Positions 7,651-13,846 of a stretch of DNA of 32,666 nt are shown here, piece after piece. The translations under genes and the position numbers were made by a program. A model generated the notes under the pieces. The model searched no databases, was not told the origin of the DNA, and was given only the letters and a program-made list of their open reading frames with translations. The first letter of the stretch is position 1. Each line of letters begins with the position of its first letter. The stretch comes from Halobacteriales archaeon QS_1_69_70 (GTDB lineage: Archaea > Halobacteriota > Halobacteria > Halobacteriales > Haloarculaceae): assembly GCA_003021005.1 (NCBI GenBank), contig PXRI01000015.1, positions 1 through 32,666 on the forward strand. Direction: 5' to 3'.

Positions 7651-7717
7651 TGCAACGAGCCCGCGAGCGACGCGAACGGAGTGAGCGGAGCGAGCGGGTG
7701 AGTGAACCGGCAGAGGA

Positions 7718-7795
7718 GGATTTGAACCCTGGAAGACGCAGCGCCGAGCGGAGCGAGGCGACCGTCTTCCTCCGGTTCAAATCCCCCTCGGCCCG
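7718..7795 (+). repeat. tRNA-Lys tail cassette A (inverted T arm, GC loop, direct tRNA end)
   Basis: The cassette opens with GGATTTGAACC (7718-7728), the reverse complement of the T-arm sequence, and then TGGAAGAC. A GC-rich spacer gcgccgagcggagcgaggcg follows. It closes with GTCTTCC and a perfect 22-nt copy (7774-7795) of the tRNA-Lys 3' end 7629-7650. The two arms pair into a stem of 11 + 7 bp interrupted by a small mismatch. The direct copy could be an attachment-site remnant; the inverted arm is not explained by simple integration. Confidence 0.8.
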
Positions 7796-7876
7796 CTTCT
7801 GTGAGGAGCATTCGTCGAGCAGTGCCGAGCGGCAGCGAGGCCTGCTCGACACGGACGCGACGAACGAAGCGGTATG

Positions 7877-7966
7877 GGATTTGAACCCGACGAGTCGCAG
7901 CCCGGAACGGCGCGAAGCGCCGCACGCCCGGACCGTCTCGGCTCGGTTCAAATCCCCCTCGGCCCG
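7877..7966 (+). repeat. tRNA-Lys tail cassette B, joined to truncated hicA
   Basis: It has the same layout as cassette A: GGATTTGAACC at 7877-7887, a GC-rich middle including ggcgcgaagcgccgc, which is itself self-complementary, then ctcggctc and a perfect 22-nt copy of the tRNA-Lys 3' end at 7945-7966. The first base after this copy, 7967, is where coding similarity to HicA (read on the minus strand) begins. The cassette thus marks a recombination junction. Confidence 0.8.
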
Positions 7967-8156
7967 CTTTGTGGAGCGTACCGATGTCGAGACTATCGTG
8001 GCGGGGCACCGATACCGTCCGTGGCTCGGTGTCGTGATCTGCTGGCGGTTCCCACTTCAACACCATGTGGTCGCCACAAATTCGGTCGACGTAGTGGTTC
8101 CCCACATTGACGAGCACCTTCACAATATCGTCGCCAGAGAAATCCCGCGTTACCAT
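7967..8156 (-). pseudogene. hicA: hicA-like mRNA interferase toxin, 3'-truncated
   Basis: The frame begins MVTRDFSGDDIVKVLVNVGN and has GDHMVLKWEPP, with the catalytic-type His of HicA (GxH) kept, then TVSVPRHDSLDIGTLHK. Similarity to HicA stops there, after about 63 residues, exactly where the tRNA-Lys 3'-end copy begins. Haloarchaeal HicA proteins usually have some 20-25 further residues (IAEQAG...). The frame runs on through the tRNA-like DNA as AGRGGFEP and ends only at 7632, giving a 174-codon readthrough product. The gene starts 10 nt after the hicB stop, in the usual operon place. I infer that the toxin is inactive, but this is not certain because the catalytic His remains. Confidence 0.75.
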
Positions 8157-8166
8157 CGGCTGCTCA

Positions 8167-8442
8167 CTACTCGAGGATGTCCGGTAGCTCGCCCCGGCCA
8201 GGTTCGTTGTCTTCGGGATCAATCCCGATGTCGCGTAACTCCTCGTCGGTGGGTTCACGGCCGATGTCGCCCTTGTAGAGTGCGACGGCTTCATCGAGAT
8301 TTTCGAGTGCTGCCTGTCGGCTCTTACCTTGGGTTGTGACGCCGGTTTTCTCGTCCGTCGCCACCCACCATTCTTCGCCACGGACGAGCGTGATCGTGGT
8401 GCCGGTCGGAGGGTCCTGATTTGCGTGTGATCCGGTGCTCAT
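8167..8442 (-). CDS. hicB: HicB-family antitoxin
   Basis: The 91-residue protein starts MSTGSHANQDPPTGTTITLV and contains EEWWVATDEKTGVTTQGKSR followed by QAALENLDEAVALYKGD, the HicB partial RNase H-like fold in which substrate-like sequence is followed by a helix. HicB proteins bind and neutralise HicA. The gene sits between the HTH gene, whose stop it overlaps by 4 nt (ATGA), and the truncated hicA 10 nt downstream. The C-terminus (PTDEELRDIGIDPEDNEPG) is acidic and shows no DNA-binding motif, so repression of the operon may rest with the HTH partner. Confidence 0.85.
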   Translation of the reverse strand: MSTGSHANQDPPTGTTITLVRGEEWWVATDEKTGVTTQGKSRQAALENLDEAVALYKGDIGREPTDEELRDIGIDPEDNEPGRGELPDILE

Positions 8443-8681
8443 ACTGTGTTCTCCACGCCGGGACTCCACACAAGGGAGGTCCCGACCTTCTTTTTCGTCA
8501 CCTGTCCCGCGTCGGCCAGCTTTTCGAGCCGGTAATGTGCGTTCCGCCGGGCGATACCTACCGCCTCAGCCACCTCGGTTGTGGCTGCAGGTTCGTATTC
8601 TTGCACGGCTTCAAGAAACGCGTCGTTGGGGTATTTCGGCTCGAACCGCCCCGTCGCTGTATCACGATCCTGTTCAACCAT
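8439..8681 (-). CDS. Winged-helix DNA-binding protein, probable operon regulator
   Basis: This 80-aa protein has a compact helix-turn-helix: ATTEVAEAVGIARRNAHYRL then EKLADAGQVTKKKVGTSLVW, a typical winged-helix recognition helix and wing. The N-terminus has GRFEPKYPNDAFLEAV, seen in haloarchaeal regulators that accompany toxin-antitoxin genes. It is the first gene of a three-gene operon with hicB and the cut hicA, overlapping hicB by ATGA. The promoter must lie in 8682-8821, which is visibly AT-richer than the surroundings (gatatatta at about 8733). Autoregulation of the operon is an inference. Confidence 0.8.
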   Translation of the reverse strand: MVEQDRDTATGRFEPKYPNDAFLEAVQEYEPAATTEVAEAVGIARRNAHYRLEKLADAGQVTKKKVGTSLVWSPGVENTV

Positions 8682-8821
8682 GACCTATTCATAAGCGAAC
8701 CACGGCAGAAAGTGTTACGGTGTCCTCCAGAGGATACCGAAGATATATTACCGTTTCCTGTGTTGGCTATTGTAAGAACAGACACGTTCCTCAGGGCGCT
8801 TCTTATAAGAGCGACGCGAAT

Positions 8822-10300
8822 TCAGTTCTCGGGACTGTAGTTCGGCGCCTCGTCCGTAATCACCACGTCGTGGGCGTGGCTCTCCGTCTGGCCGGCCGCG
8901 GAGACGCGGACGAACTCGGAGATCTCCTGGAACTCGGGAACGGTCTCGGCGCCGACGTAGCCCATCCCGGACTGCATGCCGCCGACGAGCTGGTGGAGTT
9001 CCGAGGCGAGCGAGCCCGTGTAGGGTTTGGCGGCCTCGACGCCCTCCGGGACGAATTCCTCGCCGTCCTCGTCGTCCTTCAGGTAGCGGTCGCCGCCGCC
9101 GTCGTTCATGGCGCCGACCGAGCCCATGCCGCGGTACTGCTTGTACCGCTTGCCGTTCATGGTGATGACGCGGCCGGGGGCCTCGTCGGTGCCGGCGAAG
9201 TACGAGCCGAGCATGACGGCGTCGGCGCCGGCGGCGATCGCCTTGATGGCGTCGCCGGAGTACCGGATGCCGCCGTCGGCGATCACGGGGACGTCGTGGC
9301 GCCGGGCGACGTCGGCGACCTCCGCGACGGCCGTGATCTGCGGCATGCCGGATCCCGAGACCACCCGGGTCGTGCAGATGGAGCCGGGGCCGATGCCGAC
9401 CTTGATGCCGTCGGCGAACTCGACGATGGCCTCGGCGGCCTCCCGGGTGCCGACGTTGCCGACGACGACGTCGGCGTCGACCTCGGTGCGGATGTCGCGG
9501 GCGGCGTCGATGACGTCGAGGTTATGGGCGTGGGCGCAGTCGATGAACAGGACGTCGGCGCCGGCCGCGTCGGCCGCTCGGGCGCGCTCGGTCTCGAACG
9601 GCCCGACGGCCGCGGCGGCGATCAGCGCGCCGTCGTCGTCGCGGGCGGCGGCGTCGTACTCGCGCCGGGCGAGGACGCCCGCCATCGTGACGAGGCCGGT
9701 GAGACGGTCGTCGGCGTCGACGACGGGGACGCGCTCGATCTTGTGCTCGTACATCAGCTCCAGGGCCTCGCGGGCGGTGACGTCCTCGGCGGCGGTGATG
9801 ACCTCGTCGGTCATGGCCTCCCGGACCTCGTCGTGCTCGCCGACCTGGAGGTACGGCCGGATGTCGGTCCCGGAGATGATGCCGAGGACGGTGTCGTCGT
9901 CGGCCACGACGGGGGCGCCGGAGACGCCGGCGCGGTCCATCATGGCGTCGACGTCGCGGACCGTCTGGTCGGGGGCGGCGGTGACGACGTCGCGGATGAT
10001 GAGTTCGTCGGCGCGCTTGACCGCCTCGATCTGGTCGGTCATCGCCTCGACGCCCATGTTCCGGTGGAGGACGCCGAGGCCGCCCTGCCGGGCCATCTCG
10101 ATCGCCAGGTCGGCCTCGGTCACGGTGTCCATCGCTGCCGACACCACGGGGATGGTGAGCGTGACGTTCCGCGAGACCCGGGTCCGCATGTCGGCCTCGT
10201 CTGGTTCGACGCGGCTCTGCTTCGGCCGGAGCAGGACGTCGTCGAACGTCAGCGCCTCCGGGACGCGGAGTTTCTCCGAGAAGGGATCGTCTGTCGCCAT
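8822..10300 (-). CDS. guaB: Inosine-5'-monophosphate dehydrogenase
   Basis: IMP dehydrogenase converts IMP to XMP with NAD+, the committed step of GMP synthesis. The 492-aa protein has FDDVLLRPKQSRV at the N-terminus, PVVSAAMDTVTE, and two CBS domains in tandem at about residues 90-205. The catalytic loop GIGPGSICTTR contains the active-site Cys, followed by the phosphate-binding VIADGGIRYSGD, then the flap region RYKQYRGMGSVGAM. All key residues are present. The start at 10300 (MATDDPFSEKLRVPEALTFD) gives the normal N-terminus; the open frame continues upstream but loses coding character. It is transcribed alone and ends 141 nt before the hic operon start. Confidence 0.97.
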   Translation of the reverse strand: MATDDPFSEKLRVPEALTFDDVLLRPKQSRVEPDEADMRTRVSRNVTLTIPVVSAAMDTVTEADLAIEMARQGGLGVLHRNMGVEAMTDQIEAVKRADELIIRDVVTAAPDQTVRDVDAMMDRAGVSGAPVVADDDTVLGIISGTDIRPYLQVGEHDEVREAMTDEVITAAEDVTAREALELMYEHKIERVPVVDADDRLTGLVTMAGVLARREYDAAARDDDGALIAAAAVGPFETERARAADAAGADVLFIDCAHAHNLDVIDAARDIRTEVDADVVVGNVGTREAAEAIVEFADGIKVGIGPGSICTTRVVSGSGMPQITAVAEVADVARRHDVPVIADGGIRYSGDAIKAIAAGADAVMLGSYFAGTDEAPGRVITMNGKRYKQYRGMGSVGAMNDGGGDRYLKDDEDGEEFVPEGVEAAKPYTGSLASELHQLVGGMQSGMGYVGAETVPEFQEISEFVRVSAAGQTESHAHDVVITDEAPNYSPEN

Positions 10301-10494
10301 GTAAACCGTGGGACGGCCCCGCCCAAAAGCGTTGGGAGACCGCGACCGGCCGGGGCGGACGCGGCCGCGGTGATTCCGCCGGATCCCGGGCATTGAAGGG
10401 CGAGTCAGCCTATCTGGCGTGTCGAGACGTCTTTTCCCCGATCGACCACCGCACTCGGCAGCCGTCGGGGATGTGGGCACACCCCTCACGCAAT

Positions 10495-10502
10495 GCTTAT
10501 CC
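10495..10502 (+). promoter_or_regulatory. TATA-like box before the small ORF and DUF5794
   Basis: GCTTATCC lies 24-31 nt before the ATG at 10526. No comparable box lies before the DUF5794 start at 10718, so this promoter may serve both genes. Nothing else is supported in 10301-10525. Confidence 0.4.
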
Positions 10503-10525
10503 CCGCGTCGCCAATTATTTCATCC

Positions 10526-10714
10526 ATGGACTCCGCCAGTCCCACTGTAAAGCGCACCGCCGGACGAGTTCCCTCCGTCACCGGTGCCAAACTCACATTC
10601 TTCGGTGGGACGTACGAGGCGGAGACCCTCGCGACCCGACGGCGGGCCCGACGACGTGCCAGCGGCTGTCACGACCCGCACCACCGACCCCACGGTGAGG
10701 GCCCACTCGTCTGA
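10526..10714 (+). CDS. Small basic hypothetical protein, 62 aa
   Basis: The ORF starts MDSASPTVKRTAGRVPSVTG and ends with HDPHHRPHGEGPLV; in between is TLATRRRARRRASG. It is strongly basic, which is unusual for a haloarchaeal protein and would suit a nucleic-acid-binding peptide, but no known domain is seen. Support comes from context: a TATA-like box at the leaderless spacing, a stop 3 nt before the DUF5794 ATG, and no other promoter for DUF5794. It could instead be a leader region that is open by chance. Confidence 0.4.
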   Translation: MDSASPTVKRTAGRVPSVTGAKLTFFGGTYEAETLATRRRARRRASGCHDPHHRPHGEGPLV

Positions 10715-10717
10715 CGC

Positions 10718-11635
10718 ATGAGTGCATCCCGTCACCCGATCGCACTCCGGCTCGAGCGACAGGTCGGCGAGGGCACCCGGCTGCTCGCGACCGTCATGGC
10801 GCTGCCGCTCCTGGACGGCATCTTCGCCGCGCTGGTGCTGACCGGTGCCGTCTCGACCGTCACGGGGATGCTCGAGGTCGGCCTCCTCATCTTCGGCGGC
10901 AGCGCGACGCTCGCCGTCGTCCTCGCCGAGATGGAGGGCGGCCGCGCCGACCAGGTCAAGCGGGTGCTCCTGGTCGGCCTCCTGGTCGTCCCGCTCGCCG
11001 CACTCCAGGCGGCCGTCGCCCCGACGGTCGAATCCGTCCTCGCGATGGGCATCTTCGAGCGGTTCGCGGCACTCGTGATCGTTGCCGTCGCCGCGAAGAC
11101 CGCTAGCGCCTCCATCGGCGAGTACCTCCCGAGTCCCGGGGTCATCATCGGCCTCGGAATGGTCGGCAGCTTCAGACCTGGGGCCTTCGAGTTCGCCCTC
11201 GTTTCCGAGCCGATGTCCGTCGCGTACGGCACGGGGGCCGCGGCGGTCGGCGTCGCCTTCGCGCTGGCGGTCGCCGTCTTCGCGCCCTGGCTTCGCGGCA
11301 ACGTCGACGTCGACCGGTTCCGGTTCGGGAGCGCCGTCGCCCTCGGCGTCCTCCCGCTGACCATCCTCGGGCTCATCCCGTCTGAGGCGCCGCTCGCGCT
11401 CGCGGTCCTCGGAATCACCGCGCTGCTGGCGTTCGACCCCGACGGTCTCGACGAGGAGCGGACCCCGCTTGAGTCGGGCGACGAGTCTCGACCGGGGGCC
11501 GCTGGCGGGGGCGCCTCGACCGACGCCGGGGACGGCGTATCGCTCGAGGACGCAGACCCCATCGTCGACGGCGTCGGCCGGACCGAGGACGGCGCCCCGG
11601 GCGTTCCGGACGGCGATAGGGCACCGTGGCTCTGA
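10718..11635 (+). CDS. DUF5794 family membrane protein
   Basis: A 305-aa integral membrane protein beginning MSASRHPIALRLERQVGEGT. About seven hydrophobic helices follow between residues 25 and 245. The last 60 residues are an acidic, Gly/Asp-rich cytoplasmic-type tail (ESGDESRPGAAGGG, EDADPIVDGVGRTEDG). The opening HPIALRLERQVGEGTRLLAT is typical of DUF5794, a haloarchaeal family of unknown function. The gene is followed 44 nt later by DUF5795. No transporter or enzyme motif is visible. Confidence 0.85.
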   Translation: MSASRHPIALRLERQVGEGTRLLATVMALPLLDGIFAALVLTGAVSTVTGMLEVGLLIFGGSATLAVVLAEMEGGRADQVKRVLLVGLLVVPLAALQAAVAPTVESVLAMGIFERFAALVIVAVAAKTASASIGEYLPSPGVIIGLGMVGSFRPGAFEFALVSEPMSVAYGTGAAAVGVAFALAVAVFAPWLRGNVDVDRFRFGSAVALGVLPLTILGLIPSEAPLALAVLGITALLAFDPDGLDEERTPLESGDESRPGAAGGGASTDAGDGVSLEDADPIVDGVGRTEDGAPGVPDGDRAPWL

Positions 11636-11679
11636 CCGCGGCAGCAAAGCCTTAGGACCCTGGCCGCCCCCGCCTCGAT

Positions 11680-11904
11680 ATGGCCGACAACCGCGTCGTG
11701 GAGGGCCGGATGGTCACGCCCGAGAAGCTCGCCGAACTCGTCGAGGGCGACGGCGTGATGGACGCCGAAGCCATCGAGGACGCCGACCGCGACTGCCCCG
11801 ACTGCGGCGGCGACGTGCTCTCGGTCGGCTACATGCCGACGGTCACGGAGTTCGTCACCGGCTACAAGTGCCAGGACTGCGGCTGGCGCGAGACCGACCG
11901 CTAG
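11680..11904 (+). CDS. DUF5795 family zinc-ribbon protein
   Basis: At 74 aa it has MADNRVVEGRMVTPEKLAEL at the start and two CxxC knuckles, DCPDCGGDVLSVGYMP and YKCQDCGWRETDR, which should form one zinc ribbon. This is the haloarchaeal DUF5795 family; its function is unknown. The final TAG overlaps the stop codon of the convergent ferredoxin gene within a CTAG tetranucleotide, so there is no spacer between the two. Confidence 0.9.
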   Translation: MADNRVVEGRMVTPEKLAELVEGDGVMDAEAIEDADRDCPDCGGDVLSVGYMPTVTEFVTGYKCQDCGWRETDR

Positions 11905-12230
11905 TCCGGGAGGAGCTGCCCCCAGACCACCTTCTCGACGAGTTCGACGACCATCGGTTCCGTCACCCGGATCTGACAGGACAACCGGGGATAGCCCCAG
12001 CGGTCGGAGGCGGCGTCGTGCCACTGCTCGGGCTCCGGCGCGCCCTCGCGGATCCGGACGCCGCAGGTGCCACACAGGCCGCGGCCACCGCAGTTCGCGT
12101 ACCGCGAGACGGTGCCGTAGACGTCCAAGCCCGCCTCCAGGAGGGCGTCCCGGAGTAGGCCACCCTCCTCGACCTCTATCTCGGTCTCGGTGTCGTTCGC
12201 GAGGATGGTGACAGTGATCGGTTCGGCCAC
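11901..12230 (-). CDS. 2Fe-2S ferredoxin-like protein
   Basis: The 109-aa protein, starting at GTG 12230 (MAEPITVTILANDTETEIEV), has the beta-grasp ferredoxin fold. Its cluster ligands are in YANCGGRGLCGTCGVRI, with the fourth Cys in PRLSCQIRV. The spacing is CX5CX2CX28C, not the CX4CX2C of plant-type and halobacterial major ferredoxins. It is closer to the CGGxGxCGxC form seen in reductive activators and in electron-transfer domains of oxygenase reductases. It is a soluble electron carrier; its partner is unknown. It shares a divergent spacer with tRNA-Trp. Confidence 0.88.
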   Translation of the reverse strand: MAEPITVTILANDTETEIEVEEGGLLRDALLEAGLDVYGTVSRYANCGGRGLCGTCGVRIREGAPEPEQWHDAASDRWGYPRLSCQIRVTEPMVVELVEKVVWGQLLPD

Positions 12231-12277
12231 ATCGGCCCCTACGGCTTCCGGCGTGAAAGGGGGTCGGTCGAACCGTA

Positions 12278-12294
12278 ACCCCTTTGGGGCGACC
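12278..12294 (+). promoter_or_regulatory. tRNA-Trp promoter element
   Basis: ACCCCTTTGGGGCGACC, matching 15 of 17 bases of the element before tRNA-Lys, ends 18 nt before the tRNA-Trp start. The core CCCCTTTGGGG is an almost perfect palindrome here. Confidence 0.5.
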
Positions 12295-12312
12295 GGAAAT
12301 ACCAGCATGTGC

Positions 12313-12491
12313 GGGGACGTGGCCAAGCCAGGCATGGCGGCTGACTCCAGAGGCCACGCGCCCGGTGACGAGACTCCAGACTGATGTACCGAGCGGCCGA
12401 CTGATCATCGTCCGCGTTGACGACCCTCTGGAGGCCCGAGGCGCATACCGGAGACATCAGTAGATCGGGGGTTCAAATCCCTCCGTCCCCA
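12313..12491 (+). tRNA. tRNA-Trp (anticodon CCA) with a 105-nt intron
   Basis: Exons are 12313-12350 and 12456-12491, giving a 74-nt mature tRNA. Acceptor GGGGACG pairs with CGTCCCC, discriminator A. D stem GCCA/TGGC. Anticodon stem GCTGA/TCAGT with CCA at 12347-12349. T stem GGGGG/CCCTC around TTCAAAT. The intron (12351-12455) follows position 37. A canonical bulge-helix-bulge is present: central helix CTCC (12345-12348) with GGAG (12450-12453), and 3-nt bulges AGA and ACA cut after their second base. Inside the intron CCTCTGGAG complements the anticodon-loop CTCCAGAGG, as in the known haloarchaeal tRNA-Trp introns that act as C/D-box methylation guides. Confidence 0.96.
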
Positions 12492-12534
12492 CTACGAACC
12501 CGCGAGCGCTGCGAGCGGGATTTGACGCGGACGA

Positions 12535-12612
12535 GGGATTTGCATCAGGGCAGTCGCAGCGCGAACGGAGTGAGCGACCGTCTGCCCGTGGTTCACAATC
12601 CCTCCGTCCCCA
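12535..12612 (+). repeat. tRNA-Trp tail cassette A
   Basis: GGGATTTGCATCAGGGCAG (from 12535) faces CTGCCCGTGGTTCACAATCC; the arms pair imperfectly. The loop is gcagcgcgaacggagtgagc. The right arm runs into ATCCCTCCGTCCCCA at 12598-12612, an exact copy of the last 15 nt of tRNA-Trp (12477-12491). The layout matches the tRNA-Lys cassettes, with the tail of the local tRNA in place. 12613-12741 is an AT-richer stretch with no supported gene. Confidence 0.7.
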
Positions 12613-12741
12613 TACCGAGCATAAACCTTTCTCAGGGCTTTATACGTCCGATCACTCGAGGTTTTGGAGGTGGTTCACATGCGCGCTGAAGCCAAACCTA
12701 TCACATCTACTGATATACGTGTGCTGGCGACCTCCCCGACC

Positions 12742-13164
12742 TCAGTCCGCGCTGGCGGGGGACTCATCAGTGGGCGTCTCGTCGACAAGCGGGTAGTCGA
12801 TCTGCATCTCGATCCGGTCGAACGGGATATCGGGTTGCATCGCCCCGCCGGGACCACCTTGTTCGAAATCGAGGATGCCCAGAACCTCCAACCGCTTCAG
12901 GTCGGAGTGGACATCCGAGACATCGCGGTCGACGAGGCGGGAAACCTCGCGAATGCTCTTGGGGTCGTGTTCGGCAATCGCTCCGAGCAGGTCCAGCCGC
13001 AGGGGCGTGAGAACGTCGACGAGGTCGTCGTAGGACCCGAACTGCAGAACCGCTTTCTGGTCGCTCTCGGTAAGGTCGCCGGCGTCGCCCGCCTGGACGA
13101 ACTGCAGGGCGTCCTCGCGAAGCTGTTCTCGGTCTCCGACGGTGATGTGGAGTGTCGTGGTCAT
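12742..13164 (-). CDS. HVO_A0114-type winged-helix protein, probable TumE antitoxin
   Basis: A 140-aa protein starting MTTTLHITVGDREQLREDAL. The middle has the HTH RLDLLGAIAEHDPKSIREVS, RLVDRDVSDVHSDLKRLEVL (recognition helix) and a wing GILDFEQGGPGGA. The layout fits the haloarchaeal HVO_A0114 family of putative DNA-binding proteins. It follows the TumE toxin gene by 18 nt, so the order is toxin then antitoxin. I infer that it neutralises TumE and represses the shared promoter at 13505-13551. The C-terminus ends in an acidic tail (VDETPTDESPASAD). Confidence 0.82.
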   Translation of the reverse strand: MTTTLHITVGDREQLREDALQFVQAGDAGDLTESDQKAVLQFGSYDDLVDVLTPLRLDLLGAIAEHDPKSIREVSRLVDRDVSDVHSDLKRLEVLGILDFEQGGPGGAMQPDIPFDRIEMQIDYPLVDETPTDESPASAD

Positions 13165-13182
13165 GGGTAGTGGTGTGGGTGG

Positions 13183-13497
13183 TCAGTATGGGCGCGGCGG
13201 GTCGCCGCCGACAGCGTCCCAGTACTCATCTGCGCTTGCCCAGAAATCCGCGAGGACCGCTTCCGTTCCGGGGAACTCGACGTCGACGTCGCCCGCCGCA
13301 GTGTGGAACTCGTGGCCTTTTGTGTCTTCGTGTGAGTTGTCGTAGCGGAGCAGTGTGAGGCCCTCCAGGGTGCCCAGGTGGAGTCGGTACTTCCAACCCG
13401 ACGGATAGCTGTCGGTGTCTGCGATCTGTTGGACCATTACGTTCTCCACGAGGCTCGCTTCGTAGTACGTGTACTGGTAGGTGAGGCCCTGGGCCAT
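13183..13497 (-). CDS. TumE-family toxin of a toxin-antitoxin pair
   Basis: This 104-aa protein has the signature of the TumE/DUF6516-type family: YRLHLGTLEGLTLLRYDNSH then EDTKGHEFHTAAG and VEFPG, with a C-terminal FWASADEYW helix. The LLRYDNxHxDTKGHExH block is the conserved core and holds the likely catalytic or nucleic-acid-binding His residues. The start at 13497 (MAQGLTYQYTYYEASLVENV) lies 27-35 nt after a TATA-like CTTATGATG placed inside a palindrome. It is followed by its HTH partner. Toxic activity is inferred from the family; the reading frame is intact. Confidence 0.83.
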   Translation of the reverse strand: MAQGLTYQYTYYEASLVENVMVQQIADTDSYPSGWKYRLHLGTLEGLTLLRYDNSHEDTKGHEFHTAAGDVDVEFPGTEAVLADFWASADEYWDAVGGDPPRPY

Positions 13498-13504
13498 CCC
13501 TGTA

Positions 13505-13551
13505 TGTTGGTAATAGCCCCAACATCATAAGTGTTGGGGAACAGGCCAACA
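13505..13551 (-). promoter_or_regulatory. Promoter and four-half-site operator of the TumE pair
   Basis: Four half-sites alternate in orientation at nearly equal steps: TGTTGG 13505-13510, CCAACA 13519-13524, TGTTGG 13532-13537, CCAACA 13546-13551 (steps 14, 13, 14). The central pair extends to CCCCAACA-7 nt-TGTTGGGG (13517-13539). The TATA-like CTTATGATG (minus strand, 13523-13531) lies across its spacer. A dimeric repressor bound here would block TBP, so autoregulation is likely. Confidence 0.65.
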
Positions 13552-13717
13552 CCAAAAGAGCAACCAGGCACCGGCGTCTGATCCGTAGCAGAACCTCCGG
13601 CGAGCAAGGGGTCGTTCGCGAACCACGGCGGGGCGTCTAGCCTTCATGAGTCGTGGATGTCCCTCCGTCCCCACTACGAACCCGCGAGCCCTGCGAGCGG
13701 GGTTCGGAGCGTTCGGA

Positions 13718-13804
13718 GGATTTGAACCCTGCCAGAGGCAGCCCGGACAGCGAACGCAGTGAGCGAGCAGGACCCTCTGGCTTCGGTTCACCATCCCTCC
13801 GTCC
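13718..13804 (+). repeat. tRNA-Trp tail cassette B
   Basis: GGATTTGAACCCTGCCAGAG at 13718-13737 pairs with CTCTGGCTTCGGTTCACCAT near 13775-13794 around a loop that includes agcgaacgcagtgagcgag. The right arm ends in ATCCCTCCGTCC (13793-13804), a shortened copy of the tRNA-Trp end. It follows the right-hand 42-bp repeat directly, as cassette A follows the tRNA. No gene is supported in 13552-13846. Confidence 0.7.
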
Positions 13805-13846
13805 ACCTACTCGACGCTGCGTTCGATTCTTTCGCTGATTGCTGCG

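Larger units (their letters stand above)
12478..13701. mobile_element. tRNA-Trp-associated mini-element with TumE toxin-antitoxin pair
   Basis: Direct repeats of 42 bp with one mismatch occupy 12478-12519 and 13660-13701. The left copy begins inside the tRNA-Trp T stem and runs through the acceptor end into downstream DNA; the right copy reproduces the same junction. This is the att-site layout left by integration at a tRNA 3' end. The enclosed 1.14 kb holds only the TumE/HTH pair and one tail cassette, with no integrase. It could be a minimal element mobilised in trans, or the remains of a larger one. Confidence 0.65.

Noticed and set aside
7718-7966. Additional tRNA genes formed by the tail copies
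   Set aside because: The copies hold only the T arm and acceptor 3' strand; no D arm or anticodon arm can be drawn.
7651-8821. Integrase or transposase near the tRNA genes
   Set aside because: All frames between the tRNA genes and their neighbours were read and none shows a tyrosine recombinase, serine recombinase or DDE motif.
8720-10396. A 558-codon plus-strand frame opposite guaB
   Set aside because: It is the antisense of IMP dehydrogenase, which has every catalytic motif on the minus strand; the plus frame is Gly/Asp/Val-rich with no domain.
10732-12408. A 558-codon minus-strand frame across DUF5794 and DUF5795
   Set aside because: Ser/Arg/Pro-rich antisense of two recognisable genes. 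Long open shadows are common in DNA of this GC content.
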